A DNA stretch of 64,000 nt from Dipteris shenzhenensis (Eukaryota > Polypodiophyta > Polypodiopsida > Gleicheniales), in the NCBI GenBank assembly GCA_047967505.1, contig CM106541.1; one strand, given 5' to 3'. How positions within the stretch are numbered: the stretch's first letter is position 1; every line of letters begins with the position of its first letter. A program made the position numbers and the translations under genes. Below, piece after piece: positions 11,682 to 21,135 of this stretch. The notes beneath the pieces were generated by a model, which had not been told where the DNA came from, did not search any database, and worked only from the letters and a program-made list of their open reading frames with translations.

Positions 11682-13492
11682 AAAAAAGGTTGGTTGAGGT
11701 ATTCAGGAGGATCCTTTGTTGGTGTCTCCTCTACTGCCGTAACCAATAGAAGTGAAGTCTTTGCTTGGCGTTTACGAACCCACTTCTTTACTTGTAGGGC
11801 AGAGGCAACTGGGGTTGAAGGAGAATCCCTAGAACCAGTTAGCTCAATAAGTTTTCCCTGGTGGACAAACTGGATAGTATGGCTGCGAAAGCTTATTGAT
11901 GGATCATAGTCGTAGAGCCATTGTTGTCCAAGTATGACATCGTACCGAGAAAGAGGCATGATGTCGAAGTTCAACTTGTCCGTATAATGTTGGATGCGAA
12001 AAGACAAGTTTTTAATCCTGGTGTTGCACAAGAAAGTTGTTCCATTTGCGAGTTCAATCTGATAGTCCATGAGACTAGGACTGGTGGGCAACCGAAGTTT
12101 ATCGACCACAGAACTGGCTAGGAAATTATGAGAACAGCCACTGTCGATGAGGATGGTGACCATTGTTCCACGAATCGATCCTTGAACACAAAGTACTTGA
12201 GTGGCCAGGGAAGGTTCAGGGTTGCTGGCAAGGCTCAGGTGGATGGTATTCGCCATTCGAACAGCTTTGCCTTTCTTGTCTTGTGCTGAGGTAGCATCTT
12301 CTTTTGGGGAAGTGCTAGGTTCCATATTAGAATTTTGCTTTGGTCGCTTGGGACAATCGAACCATCTATGGTCGCCAGTACAGATGGTACAAAGTCCTTT
12401 TGAGCTGGAGTTGTTCTTCTTGTCAGTGGCCGCACCTTTATGTTGGGGCTGTCGATAATGACTTTGTGAAGAAGAAGAAACACGATCCTTGGGGGAGTGC
12501 TTCTGTTGGAATCCAGCAAATGATTTCTGAGGCTTCTGGGGATCTTGAGACTGTCGCTGACCTTGATTACCGAAGTTTTTGCGAAACCTGGTATTATCTT
12601 GAGGGCGAGCACCTTTGGCCATCGGAGAGTTCTGTGTGCGATTAGCACTCTGCTTCCCTGTGTTTAGGAAATCTGTAATGCGCTCTGCGTAAGCAATAGC
12701 GCCATCTGTGGTGGTGATATTTGCTTTAAGAACATCAATGCGTAACGAGGGATTTAGGCCTGAGATGAAAGCATGAAGGCGATCATCCTCAGTTAAACCA
12801 TCAATCTCTAGCACCAATGTGGTGAACTGAGAGATATAGGAAGACAGGGAACCCGTTTGCTCCAACTGTCGAAGTTTTGATCGTGCTTGGAAGTCCGCAT
12901 TGGCAGGTACAAACTGCTTACGGAGCACGTGTTCAAAACGTTCCCATGTTAACACACTTTTTCCGTCCTTTAAGCGTCTTTGCCACCATAGAAATGCTGT
13001 ATCCTTTAGGAGGGAGGCTGCCAAGGCGATCTTTTTGCCTTCCGTGAGGTCAACAGTGTCAAAATACATGGGCATTTTAGCGAGCCATTGGTCAACAGTT
13101 CGGCGATTACGTTGACCAGTGTAGGCTTCCGGAAGTTTGACGTCAAGTCGTTTAGTTTTGGAAGCTTGAAGTAATCGGTAGAGAGTACGCAGTTCAGTGT
13201 TTTCTACCTCTGGTGGGAAAGAGTCCGCATTGTCGTCGGGTTGCGTCACGTCGTCCTCTGTATGTGCTGGACTTCGAGAATCTTGGAGTTGTTGAACTTT
13301 TTGAACCAGGTCGGAGATGCTGTCCTGAAACTGAGATATTTGAAGTTGTAATAGAAATTCACTTTGGACATTGCCTTCAGGGGTCTTTTTGGGATTTGAT
13401 TCTTTAATCTCTGGAGAGGCTTCACGCGAGCGGTGCGACATGTGGGAAATCCCTGTGAGAAAAGCACGAACTTGCGCTCTAGTTTGTACCAT
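11682..13492 (-). CDS. Chromovirus gag - protease
   Basis: Starts MVQTRAQ at 13492. Residues about 115-280 match the retrotransposon Gag fold ([30 protein letters not shown]). A CCHC knuckle of the CX2CX3HX4C type sits at 368-380 ([13 protein letters not shown]), followed by an aspartic protease with active-site [11 protein letters not shown] (Asp450-Gly452) and a second hydrophobic strand near 519. Gag forms the particle and protease matures it. The frame is intact for about 604 codons, then is lost at the A6 run (11682-11687); the track to 11225 beyond that is out of frame. The ATG overlaps the stop of the upstream ORF. The shift lies after protease, not at a gag/pol border. Confidence 0.92.
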
Positions 13493-14123
13493 CCCTGAAA
13501 GAGGATTCGGGCTGCTCCCTGAGGTTGCTCATATTGGAGGGGGCAGGCGAGGCAGGATGGAACCACCCGTGGAAATCTGGTAAGGGAGGTCCTGTCGGAG
13601 GTATCACTGGAGATTCTGAAAAAGGTGTTACTGCTCGTGATAAGACAGGGGTAGGTAGCAGAGTCCACGGATCTGAGAAAGGGTAAGGAGCTGCTGTCGG
13701 AAGAGGAGGATATCCAGGAGAGGGAGTGCCTTCAGAATGTAAATACTGACTTGGAGAAGGTACAACCTGTAGAGGAGGATATCGGGGAGCTGAAGGAGGT
13801 GGAGAGTATCCTGGGGATGCCGAAGGTGAAGGATAAAACTCTCTCCAAAAATGAACAGCAAACTCCTGAGGAATATCGTGTTTCGGATATCTTCGTGTCT
13901 CGTGGAACACAACCTGTACTGTGCTGAGGAAATAATGTAACTGAGGTGCCTCACGTAGAAGGTAGAGGATGTGATCCAAGTCACTCGGAGGGCACGTGAC
14001 ACAGAAGACCCAAGATGCAAAGGCTCCAAAATGGGCTGGCTGTGCAATTTGAACACGATATTGTGTAGTAGCAGGTGCCTGAGGTGTCCTTGAGTGGCCG
14101 GGTGAATTACCAGGGGTTTCCAT
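13479..14123 (-). CDS. Extra proline-rich ORF upstream of gag in the chromovirus
   Basis: A 214-codon intact frame beginning METPGNSPGHS. The first about 100 residues look globular (for example FASWVFCVTCPPSDLDHILYLL and FHETRRYPKHDIPQEFAVHFWREF). The remainder is Pro/Ser/Tyr-rich with repeats like PSPGYPPLP. The stop overlaps the start of gag by 14 nt (gag ATG 13492-13490, stop 13481-13479), which would permit leaky scanning or reinitiation. I do not recognise the family. It is intact while pol carries three breaks, but the element is young, so this is weak evidence of function. It could be an additional gag-related or accessory protein. Confidence 0.7.
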   Translation of the reverse strand: METPGNSPGHSRTPQAPATTQYRVQIAQPAHFGAFASWVFCVTCPPSDLDHILYLLREAPQLHYFLSTVQVVFHETRRYPKHDIPQEFAVHFWREFYPSPSASPGYSPPPSAPRYPPLQVVPSPSQYLHSEGTPSPGYPPLPTAAPYPFSDPWTLLPTPVLSRAVTPFSESPVIPPTGPPLPDFHGWFHPASPAPSNMSNLREQPESSFRDGTN

Positions 14124-15400
14124 GCTTTAATGTGGATTCTTTCATTTGCTGTAATTTGTTAAAGAGAATCCGTAAAAAGCAGATTGGAAAGACTCCACCT
14201 GGCAATACTTTAATCTACCAAGGGATTGCGTAGAAGAAGGCTGCAAATCGTTGTCCGGAGGTCCGTGTTGCAGTGTTTTGCGAGGAGTGCTCGAGGCTTG
14301 TCTGGTCCGGGCTGTCAACGGGCTGTCTTCATCGCGAGAATAGTTGCAACTGGTGCTGAAATGGCAGGGTAAAAATGGCGAAACAAGGAGAGGGCAGCAG
14401 GCTGTCAGGAAAAGGCAGGTTTCCAGAGCTGCAATGGCAAGGCCAGGGCTGCAAATAGCGAGGGGGGCTGTCAGTGAAAGTGGTGAAACAGTGACTAGCA
14501 GCGCAGGGAACAGGGGCTGGCAGCGCAGAGGCTGATGAAGATCTGTGCTGACCGTACGGCTTGTACGGTGCAGGCTAGCTGACCGTCAGGCTGTACGGCC
14601 TGTACGGTCGAATTTTGCAGGCAAAAAATGACGAGGAAAGGCGCAGGCTGGTGGCTGGCTTGTACGGCTGGCTGCGCAGGAAGGTACAGAAAGGTGGCGG
14701 AGGGACTGTACGGTCGTCTGCGCAGGCTGTACGGCTGGCGTAGAAGGGTACGGAAGTTCGTACAGTTTTTTTTTGTTGAAAGAGAGGCTGCGACTTTTCG
14801 CTTTGGCTGCCTAAAGGGTTATTTGCCCCAAAAATTTAAATGGGGGTTTAGTTTAACCCTAGGGTAGTTAGGGTAAACCTAGGGGTAGGGGATGGGTTTA
14901 ATTTTTGTCCCTTTTTACCCCTCTAGGTACCCTTTTGTAGGTACTTGGGACCTAGGAGGTGTGCCTATTCGAAGGGGTGTGACCCTTGGAATAGGTGCAC
15001 CTGTTCATGAGGGGATATGTCCCTATTGTTAAAAAGGGGTGCGACCCTGCATGAATAGGTATGTCCCTTTGCCCGCGATGGGGTATGTCCCATAAGTGAG
15101 GAGTCGAGACTCGTCACCAAAAGGTGTGTCCCATGGTGGAAAAGGTGCGTCCCTTGGTTTTGGGACAGCCCAAGCACCTGAAAGGACATGATTTTGGTCG
15201 TGTCCATTCACATCAACTTGTGATGTGAGGGAGATGGAGAGGCCAGGATGACTTTAGGCCGGGTAGGCGTTAAAAAATTTTATGCTCATCCTCTCCATCT
15301 CTTCCATGCACAATGTGCACGGATGTCCTTGTAGCGGCAAAAATGTATCAGATCAGTGCTAGAAGGTGGGGGGCATTTCCTACAGGCAGGAGCGAATTTT
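14124..15400 (-). other. Chromovirus 5' leader with two degenerate minisatellites
   Basis: This is the untranslated leader between the primer site and the first ORF. At about 14545-14765 a GTACGG motif is repeated many times in both orientations, with unusually dense CpG. At about 14960-15200 a motif like GGTGTGTCCC recurs roughly every 20-30 bp, resembling repeats within the LTR. No supported ORF is present, although minus frames of 60-80 codons span the second array. Confidence 0.7.
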
Positions 15401-15412
15401 GCTCTGATACCA
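15401..15412 (-). promoter_or_regulatory. Primer binding site (initiator Met tRNA)
   Basis: On the minus strand the 12-mer is TGGTATCAGAGC, complementary to the 3' end of plant initiator-Met tRNA. It lies one base inside the 5' LTR (15414-15844) and primes minus-strand DNA synthesis. Confidence 0.93.
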
Positions 15413-15413
15413 C

Positions 15414-15844
15414 TGTAAGAAATCCTAGATTTACTATATTTAGAACTGTGCTAAGGAACAGAAAGGAGACTGAGATAGCAGAGAACAAGGAATAACTGTA
15501 TTGCTTGAATGTCTGTAGGGTGGATGTGATTGTGTCATCCATACAATTGGGCCTCTCTTATATAGAGAGTGAAGAGTCACACATGAAAAGGTGTGTACTC
15601 CAAAGGGTATGTGCATGAAGAGGTGTGTACCCCTTGTGAAGGGTGTGACCCTTGATGAGAGGGTACATTACAATAGGAATGTCTCTTCATTAGAATGTCT
15701 CTTGTGAAGGGTTATGCCTCATTAGGAAGTGTCCCGTCGAAAGGGCAAGTGTCTCGTCGAAAGGTCATACCCTTCCACAAGTGTCCATTCATTAAACCAT
15801 CCATAAGTCTAAAAAGAGAAAGGGATACATCACAGATCGTGACA
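15414..15844 (-). repeat. Chromovirus 5' LTR (431 bp)
   Basis: Same ends (TG...CA) and length as 8454-8884. The visible differences are single substitutions around 15569, 15666, 15816, 15824 and 15829. On the minus strand it should hold the promoter and the RNA start. Confidence 0.95.
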
Positions 15845-15849
15845 AAACT
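15845..15849. repeat. Target-site duplication, right (AAACT)
   Basis: Exact copy of 8449-8453. Removing the chromovirus and one copy rejoins LINE A. Confidence 0.9.
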
Positions 15850-16377
15850 AGTCGCTCATTGGCAATTATAGTGTTTATTCCACGACCGCTCTCCCTAGGT
15901 TGACATTCTTAAAGATCTAATTGAGAAGGGAAGAGTCCCGAGTGTGGATTCCTCAAACGATCTCTCCTGCTCCTGGTATGCTCAGTTGGTATCTATTTTT
16001 TTAGTTAAGGTGGTGGGGTCAGGCTTAGTTGCAAGGCTTGTGGCGGCTTGGAAAGAAGGGGTGAAGCTTCTCACATGGAAAGGTCACAGGGGTCATAGGA
16101 GGAACTCAAGCCTTTTTGAGTCAATCTTGTGGAGCATGACTTTCGCCGCAATGAACCATTTGGATATCGTGATGTGGCAAGAGCTCGAAGTCTGTTCCAT
16201 AAAGGTGTAGAAAGGTGGTTGGATATATGGGATAGGAATGCTACAGATTGGATTTCAATCAATCAACTAGCGAAGTGGATCCCCTTGAGCCTGGGTGAGA
16301 AGATCTTCTTCAGCTATTCTGCATCATATTCCAGAGAGATGGCCAACAATCACGGTTGCCTCTTCACAAGGGAGTGA
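15850..16377 (+). pseudogene. LINE A 3' portion after the chromovirus
   Basis: Continuation of LINE A beyond the nested insertion. The frame at 16129-16377 contains NEPFGYRDVARARSL and WLDIWDRNATDWISINQLA, typical of the C-terminal extension of plant L1 ORF2 after the RT. Upstream, IIVFIPRPLSLGCHS and similar scraps appear between stops. It ends abruptly at about 16377, where a GC-rich segment of different character begins, so no LINE 3' end or poly(A) tail is seen. Confidence 0.65.
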
Positions 16378-16697
16378 GGAATGATGATTGTTCCCGCAAC
16401 AGTAGGGAGAGGTGACACAGGTGAAGCTGAGAAGGGAGGGGGAGGAGTCGGTGAAACAGAGGCGGCCGCGAGGCTGGAGCTGGGGTGCTGGGTTGGGGTT
16501 GGGGATGAGGCTGAGGTGCCATTGTTTCGCAGGAATTCTTTTTCGGCTTCCACCAACTCAACCAATGCCTTGGCTTGGGTCCTATAGTGTGGATTCCTCC
16601 TTTGCGAGCTTTTCGTCAATCTTGAAGCAGTCTTGGGCTTGAGTGTGCAGAAGGCCAAGCCTCTTGACATTATCTCTTCGTTCTTATGAGCACACAT
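16350..16697 (-). CDS. GC-rich orphan ORF, 115 codons, possibly captured sequence
   Basis: The minus-strand frame starts MCAHKNEEIMSRGL and has a charged helical stretch (KALVELVEAEKEFLRNNG) followed by a Ser/Pro/Thr-rich tail. Base composition is clearly more GC-rich than the LINE sequence on either side. I recognise no domain. It lies exactly between the end of LINE A (plus strand) and the 3' end of LINE B (minus strand), as if it were DNA carried along by one of them or the original locus. It may be a fragment of a host exon; it could also be chance in a GC-rich patch. Confidence 0.35.
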   Translation of the reverse strand: MCAHKNEEIMSRGLAFCTLKPKTASRLTKSSQRRNPHYRTQAKALVELVEAEKEFLRNNGTSASSPTPTQHPSSSLAAASVSPTPPPPFSASPVSPLPTVAGTIIIPHSLVKRQP

Positions 16698-16736
16698 AAT
16701 GATTCAAATACAATTTTAGTATCCATTAAAACATTA

Positions 16737-17033
16737 TTAAACAGTCTGTAGCCAAATTGACAAGAGCGTTGAGGCTCTGATGACGTTCCAATTTTGTGGG
16801 GCTCTATTAGGAGAGTCTCCGAGCAGAATGATCGGGTAGCTAAAAGGGAAGGGAGCTATGTGTTGGTGTATCAAATCCCATAGTTCCCTAGAATAGGCAC
16901 ACTTGAGGAACAAGTGTGGGATATCCTCTCTCGCTCTGTTGCAGCTTCTACACCAGCCATTCCCATGATCGATCTTTTGGGCTCGCGAACTGCAGTCTAG
17001 ATACCTCGGTGTAGGATGAGCCAGAGAAGGCAC
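16737..17033 (-). pseudogene. LINE B zf-RVT (zinc-binding C-terminal domain of ORF2)
   Basis: The 98-codon frame contains WCRSCNRAREDIPHLFLKCAYSRELWDLI. The C-x2-C...H-x4-C pattern with the trailing ELW is characteristic of the zf-RVT domain at the end of plant L1 ORF2. It is in a different frame from the upstream thumb segment. The final residues LLSIWLQTV precede the stop at 16737. Confidence 0.85.
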
Positions 17034-17053
17034 GATTTCTTTTCAAAGATCTC

Positions 17054-17686
17054 TCAATCCCAGACTTTAGAGAATCTGTGAGACCAAATGTTGTTGTCAT
17101 CTCTTTGACACCACGTTTTGTTTAGTATGCCTATCAACTCATCCTGGCCATCATTGACGATACGAACTAGAAAAATATTTCGTTGGCCCACCCATCTGAA
17201 TTCTCTCATCGCAGGAGGTAGGCAACCACCTAGCCAGGGGAGGTTTTCTCTGGCCCACAAAGCCTGCCGTTCCTTTATCAGGGGGAGGTTGAATCTATTT
17301 AATCTGTGTGTTTCCAATAGGAAGTTATCGTTGTGCCACTTACCTTGAGCACGATCCCATAGATCTCCCCAGACATTGATCCCTCTCTTCCTTAGTTTGA
17401 GAGCTGCTTTAAGTTGGTCATCTCGTAGCGAATGGACGCTAAATAAGATCGAGAACCAAATTGATTCTTGGTAGCAGAAGGTGCCTATTTTCCTTGTAAA
17501 TCCCTTCCATTTCAAGAAAGGTCGCATACTTTCCCAGGCCCTCCATATTCCTTTCCAAAGCTCTGAACCTTTCATGATGCATCTTCCCTGCGCGAGAAGG
17601 AGGGATCCTAGAGGAATCTCTTTCCAGTGTCTACACCAGTCAGGTTTGACTTTCCTCACATTCTTCAATAGTAGAGAAGCCCACAC
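17054..17686 (-). pseudogene. LINE B ORF2 thumb / pre-zf-RVT region
   Basis: A 210-codon open stretch with WASLLLKNVRKVKPDWC, LWKGIWRAWESMRPFL and GNTFCYQES-like segments, ending near NNIWSHRFSKVWD, which matches the sequence preceding zf-RVT in plant L1s. It is the longest uninterrupted frame in LINE B. The join to zf-RVT requires a frameshift at about 17040. Confidence 0.75.
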
Positions 17687-18784
17687 TGAATCTGGGTTTT
17701 GGTAGGCTTTTAGGATCCACTAAGACATGAATCTTGCCAATGACTTTTCAACATCAACCACTCCTAGCCCCCCTTCCGCTTTCGGCAGAGTACAAAAGTT
17801 CCATCTAACCTTGGTGCTTCTGTTGTGCTCTAAGGAGCCCCCCATAAAAAGGTTCGAAACAATCTGTTAAGCTGTTCAAACTATTTTTTTGTAGGGAATC
17901 AGGAAGCTATAAAATACAGAATGGACAGGTAGATGTACTGATTCAGAATAAATTTTCTCCTAGCCAGCGAAGGTTGTAGTCCTTGCCACCTACTGATTTT
18001 ACTCCTGATCTTGTTAATTACACAATCCCATTTGTCTTTGTTTGTATATTTGAAACCCATTGGGATCCCAAGGAACCTGAGGAGACGAAAGATCTCACCC
18101 TCCTTAAGGATCTTGCATCTCTTATCTATGGGAATTTGGGGCGAAGGGCTGCCCTAGTTCCAAAGACTCCTATTTTCTTATGATTAATCTTAGACCCCAA
18201 CGCTGTGCAGAAGGAGTCCAAGCATCTGAGGAAGCTCTCCACTGATCTAGCATCGTTGCATGGTGTGAGATTCGTGTCATTTGTGAATTGCTGTGACTAT
18301 TTGTACTCCTGGATACCTCTGATGTTCCCATTTTCTTCTTCCTCCTTGATGAGCCATCCAAGAGCATTTGCGGCAATGGCGAAGAGGAGAGGCGCTAAGG
18401 GGCAGCCCTATCTTTTAAGCATAAAAGAGGAGGAGATAGCTCCGTTAACTTCCACCTAGGCTCTGGCTTGGTTCAATAGAGTGTCAACAGCCGAAATAAA
18501 CCCAGGACCTTCCCCCATGTCTTGGAGGGTGGACAGACAAATTCCCACTCCATTCTGTCATAAGCTTTATCTAAGTCTATTTTAAGAGAATAGATATCCT
18601 GGTTTGTTTCCTCCACATGCTCCAAACCTTCCCAAAGAGTTAGGATAGCCTCCAGGATGTGCTTGCCTTGGATGAAGCCTCTTTGCTCTTCCCTTATCTA
18701 GTCTTTCATTTTGAATTTGAGTCTAATGGCTAATGGTTTAGCGAAGATTTTGTAACTTTTATCCCCAGAAACTTTGACCTATTG
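17687..18784 (-). pseudogene. LINE B reverse transcriptase core, broken
   Basis: On the minus strand the order is SGDKSYKIFAKPLAIRL, EEQRGFIQGKHILEAI, SLKIDLDKAYDRMEWEF, a frame break, GCPLAPLLFAIAANALGWL, and then QFTNDTNL. The last corresponds to the family's FADD active-site box with the first Asp replaced by Asn. The first catalytic Asp (in KIDLDKAYDR) is intact. Several TAG/TAA stops interrupt the frame. Confidence 0.8.
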
Positions 18785-18904
18785 AAGTGCTAAAAAGTCA
18801 GGTCTTAGGCATGTTGTTTTTAACCACCTTTTAAGGATGGCGGGCTTGAGGTCATTTGTTAAGCCCTGCATGTTGATGCTAAGAAAGGAAATTTTGTCTT
18901 GCAT
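18785..18904 (-). pseudogene. LINE B endonuclease stub with TAATG coupling to ORF1
   Basis: ORF2 opens with ATG at 18904-18902, overlapping the ORF1 stop TAA (18906-18904) as TAATG. About 40 codons follow (MQDKISFLSINMQGLTND...RPDFLALQ), which is the first strand and the approach to the LLQE strand of the AP-endonuclease. The sequence then jumps at about 18780 to mid-RT (SGDKSYKIF), so roughly 1 kb of ORF2 is deleted. The catalytic Glu strand ends at the deletion. Confidence 0.7.
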
Positions 18905-20542
18905 TATTGCGGAGTGTTTTTGTTTCTCATCTTCTTAAAGCTTACTGGACTGTTCTGGGAAGAAAGAGCGAAGCCACTCGACATCCTCCTTTTTTCCCTT
19001 TCAATTGAATTAATTTCCTTTCCCATATCATTTACCTCAGCCGCTTGAGCCTTAGCCTTCCCTAACCTTGTTGCTTTTCTACCTTTGACAACTATGAAGG
19101 GAGGACCCTCTTTGTCAGCTGACTCATGCTCTACCTGCTCTAATTGTGTCTTGGGTGCCGACCATAAATTCTTCCTCACCTGAGCTATCTTCCATCTATT
19201 CTTCCCTTTCATTATTAGCCTCTTTACCTTTCCCTTCCATCTCACCCCTTGGGCTCTCAAAAATTGGCTTACTCTGAGCCTCCTTTCGTTCCAAGGGAGG
19301 AGAAGGGACCGGGAGCTTAGTAGGATTCTGAGTGTCCTTGGTTTCCTGAGAGTCCTATTGGGCCGTGTCTAGTTTTTCTTTTTTCGGTTGTTTCTGGAGG
19401 GGCAATCCTTAATAAAGTGCCCTCCCATACCAGAGAGGAAGCAAGAGTTAGGAATGTTCTTAAAGAATACTTTTTGGATCAATTTAGCTCCGTCCCCATC
19501 AAGAATACGAATGGCACTAGGTAGGTCAGAAGCGAGGTCCATCAGGACATAGGCTTGAGGGTTACCTCGAGGGCTTATAAACTTTTCTGTTTCCACATGG
19601 AGGAACTGGCCAAGCGGCACGTAGAGAGTCTCTATCTGGGGAAAAAGAGATAGCGGTAAATCAGGCAATTCCACCCAAATGGGGGCCTTAGATGGAGGCG
19701 GGGAATTATAACTAAAGGAGGGCTCCGAGAGCTGGAATGACAAAGGCTGATTTCTAATAGTCCATGTCCCTTTTTGCACTACTTCTGTCGCCATCTCCAG
19801 TTTTTCAAAGATGAAGATGATGTACCTGTTCGTGAGGAAGCGAATGGTTGTGACAACCAAGCCTTTACGCGACTAGAAGTTACGGACCCAACCTTCCAGG
19901 AAACGAGTAGGTGGCCTTGGGCTATGAATATATCCTACGATAGCACATGAACAGAGCCATTTCGTCATTTCATTAAGAAGTCCATTGTGTACTTTTACTA
20001 TTGGAATCTTACCTTTGAGAGGCTCTGCAGCCTTTGGAGCATTTGGATCAATGGAGGCATGGAGCTTTGCGGGTTTTAAGGAGGAGGAGGGCAGGGTTCC
20101 ACTGAAGATTCTCTTAGCTCGTAGCAAGAGCTGCTCCCAGACTAACTGTCGATGGAGCCTTGAAAAGGCTTTTGCCTCCTCCACTGACAGCACTAGCATA
20201 GATGCTCTTTTGCAGCTCCTACACGGCATTCCCTTTTGAGACCTGGTGCATTGCGGACTTGAGGGCTGGGTCGTTGCTCCGGGTCGGTGCTCCTTTGCAG
20301 CGAAAGAGAGGTTTTTCTTTGCTCTGGTTGTTACTAGGAAGATTACTGGACATAGTAGTTTTGAACTCAGAGAGAAACTTACAAAAAGTGTCCGCTTCTC
20401 TGCCACCTTGTTTGAGTTGAAGAATGTTGCTTTCCTCTAGGTGAAGGGTGAAGGGGGGGAGAGGAGTATCGCGCTTATCATGGTTTAGATCTTGCATGAC
20501 GAAATCCGATGCACTGCTGATGTCTATCTGAATAGACTCCAA
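18905..20542 (-). pseudogene. LINE B ORF1 (DUF4283-like with CCHC-type knuckle), broken
   Basis: Three consecutive frames (20542-20219 or 20406-19873, 19860-19369, 19260-18904). The middle one has ATEVVQKGTWTI, PIWVELPDLPLSLF and AIRILDGDGA, typical of the DUF4283 RNA-binding fold. It ends with CFLSGMGGHFIKDC, a CCHC knuckle in which the second Cys is Ser. The third is Lys-rich and ends at the TAATG junction. ORF1 would package element RNA. Stops near 19869 and 19370 break it. Confidence 0.75.
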
Positions 20543-20716
20543 ATTGATGGAAACAAGACTGATCGGATGGGGACTGGGGGGACGGGATGTCAGAGTTTAA
20601 GGAGAAGAAGACAGAGAACCCTTGTCTGCACTACCATAACTAGGGCCATCGCTAGGGATGCCCTTGCTAGGGCAGCCATCACTAGAGGAAGCCATTGTTT
20701 TGGGTTCTAGAATTGG

Positions 20717-20723
<7 letters not shown>

Positions 20724-20764
<41 letters not shown>

Positions 20765-20793
20765 GCATGTGTGTGTGTGCATGCGTGCGTGCA

Positions 20794-20827
<34 letters not shown>

Positions 20828-20830
20828 TGT
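20724..20830 (+). repeat. (TG)n microsatellite
   Basis: About 100 bp of TG dinucleotides with a few CG, CA and ATG interruptions, immediately upstream of the 5' end of LINE B on its strand. Apparent ORFs across it are artefacts of the repeat. Confidence 0.95.
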
Positions 20831-20865
20831 GTTTTGCTATATCTCTATTTTATAAATATATAATT

Positions 20866-21009
20866 CGTTAAAGGCATTCTTTTACATAGTGTTTTTCTAT
20901 ATGCTTTGCTAGTTCTAATGGCTTTGCAAGTTCAATTGGGCTTTTCTACCTTTTAGAAGGTGTTCATCGTATGTTTATATATTTATATTTATATTTATAT
21001 ATGTATATG

Positions 21010-21040
<31 letters not shown>

Positions 21041-21135
21041 GTTTATTTATTTATGTATTTATATTTATATATACTTATATATATGTTTATTTGTTTTACT
21101 AGATCTCCAATTTCTAAATATATAATTCATGAAAG
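20866..21135 (+). repeat. Partial copy of the 1.15-kb repeat plus (TA)-rich satellite
   Basis: At about 20866-20960 the phrase GGCATTCTTTTACATAGTG and the following about 80 bp are a diverged version of the start of the tandem unit at 21136. At about 20965-21090 there is a TATATA/TTTATA-rich tract. No gene. Confidence 0.7.

Larger units (their letters stand above)
8454..15844 (-). mobile_element. Full-length Ty3/gypsy chromovirus, minus strand
   Basis: A 7391-bp element bounded by 431-bp LTRs that differ, by eye, at 5 positions (about 98.8% identical), flanked by AAACT and inserted into LINE A. In the minus direction it holds a 5' LTR, a Met-tRNA primer site, a repeat-rich leader, an extra proline-rich ORF, gag with a CCHC knuckle, protease, RT, RNase H, integrase with GPF/Y and chromodomain, a polypurine tract and the 3' LTR. 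This order and the chromodomain place it among plant chromoviruses. One homopolymer frameshift, one second frameshift and one in-frame stop break pol, so it is young but probably not autonomous. Confidence 0.95.
16705..20706 (-). mobile_element. LINE B (plant L1-type), minus strand, internally deleted
   Basis: In the minus direction an ORF1 region (about 20540-18904), the first about 40 codons of an endonuclease (18904 to about 18785), then directly mid-RT sequence (about 18780-17700), a thumb region (17686-17054) and a zf-RVT zinc-binding tail (17033-16737) can be traced. Most of the endonuclease and the start of RT are missing. Many stops are present. The 3' end after LLSIWLQTV is AT-rich but no long poly(A) is visible. 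Confidence 0.8.

Noticed and set aside
11694-13115. Plus-strand frames opposite gag
   Set aside because: They are shadows of the minus-strand gag-protease frame, which has clear domains.
20658-20855. Open frames across the (TG)n tract on both strands
   Set aside because: They translate into Cys-Val or Thr-His dipeptide runs, an artefact of the microsatellite.
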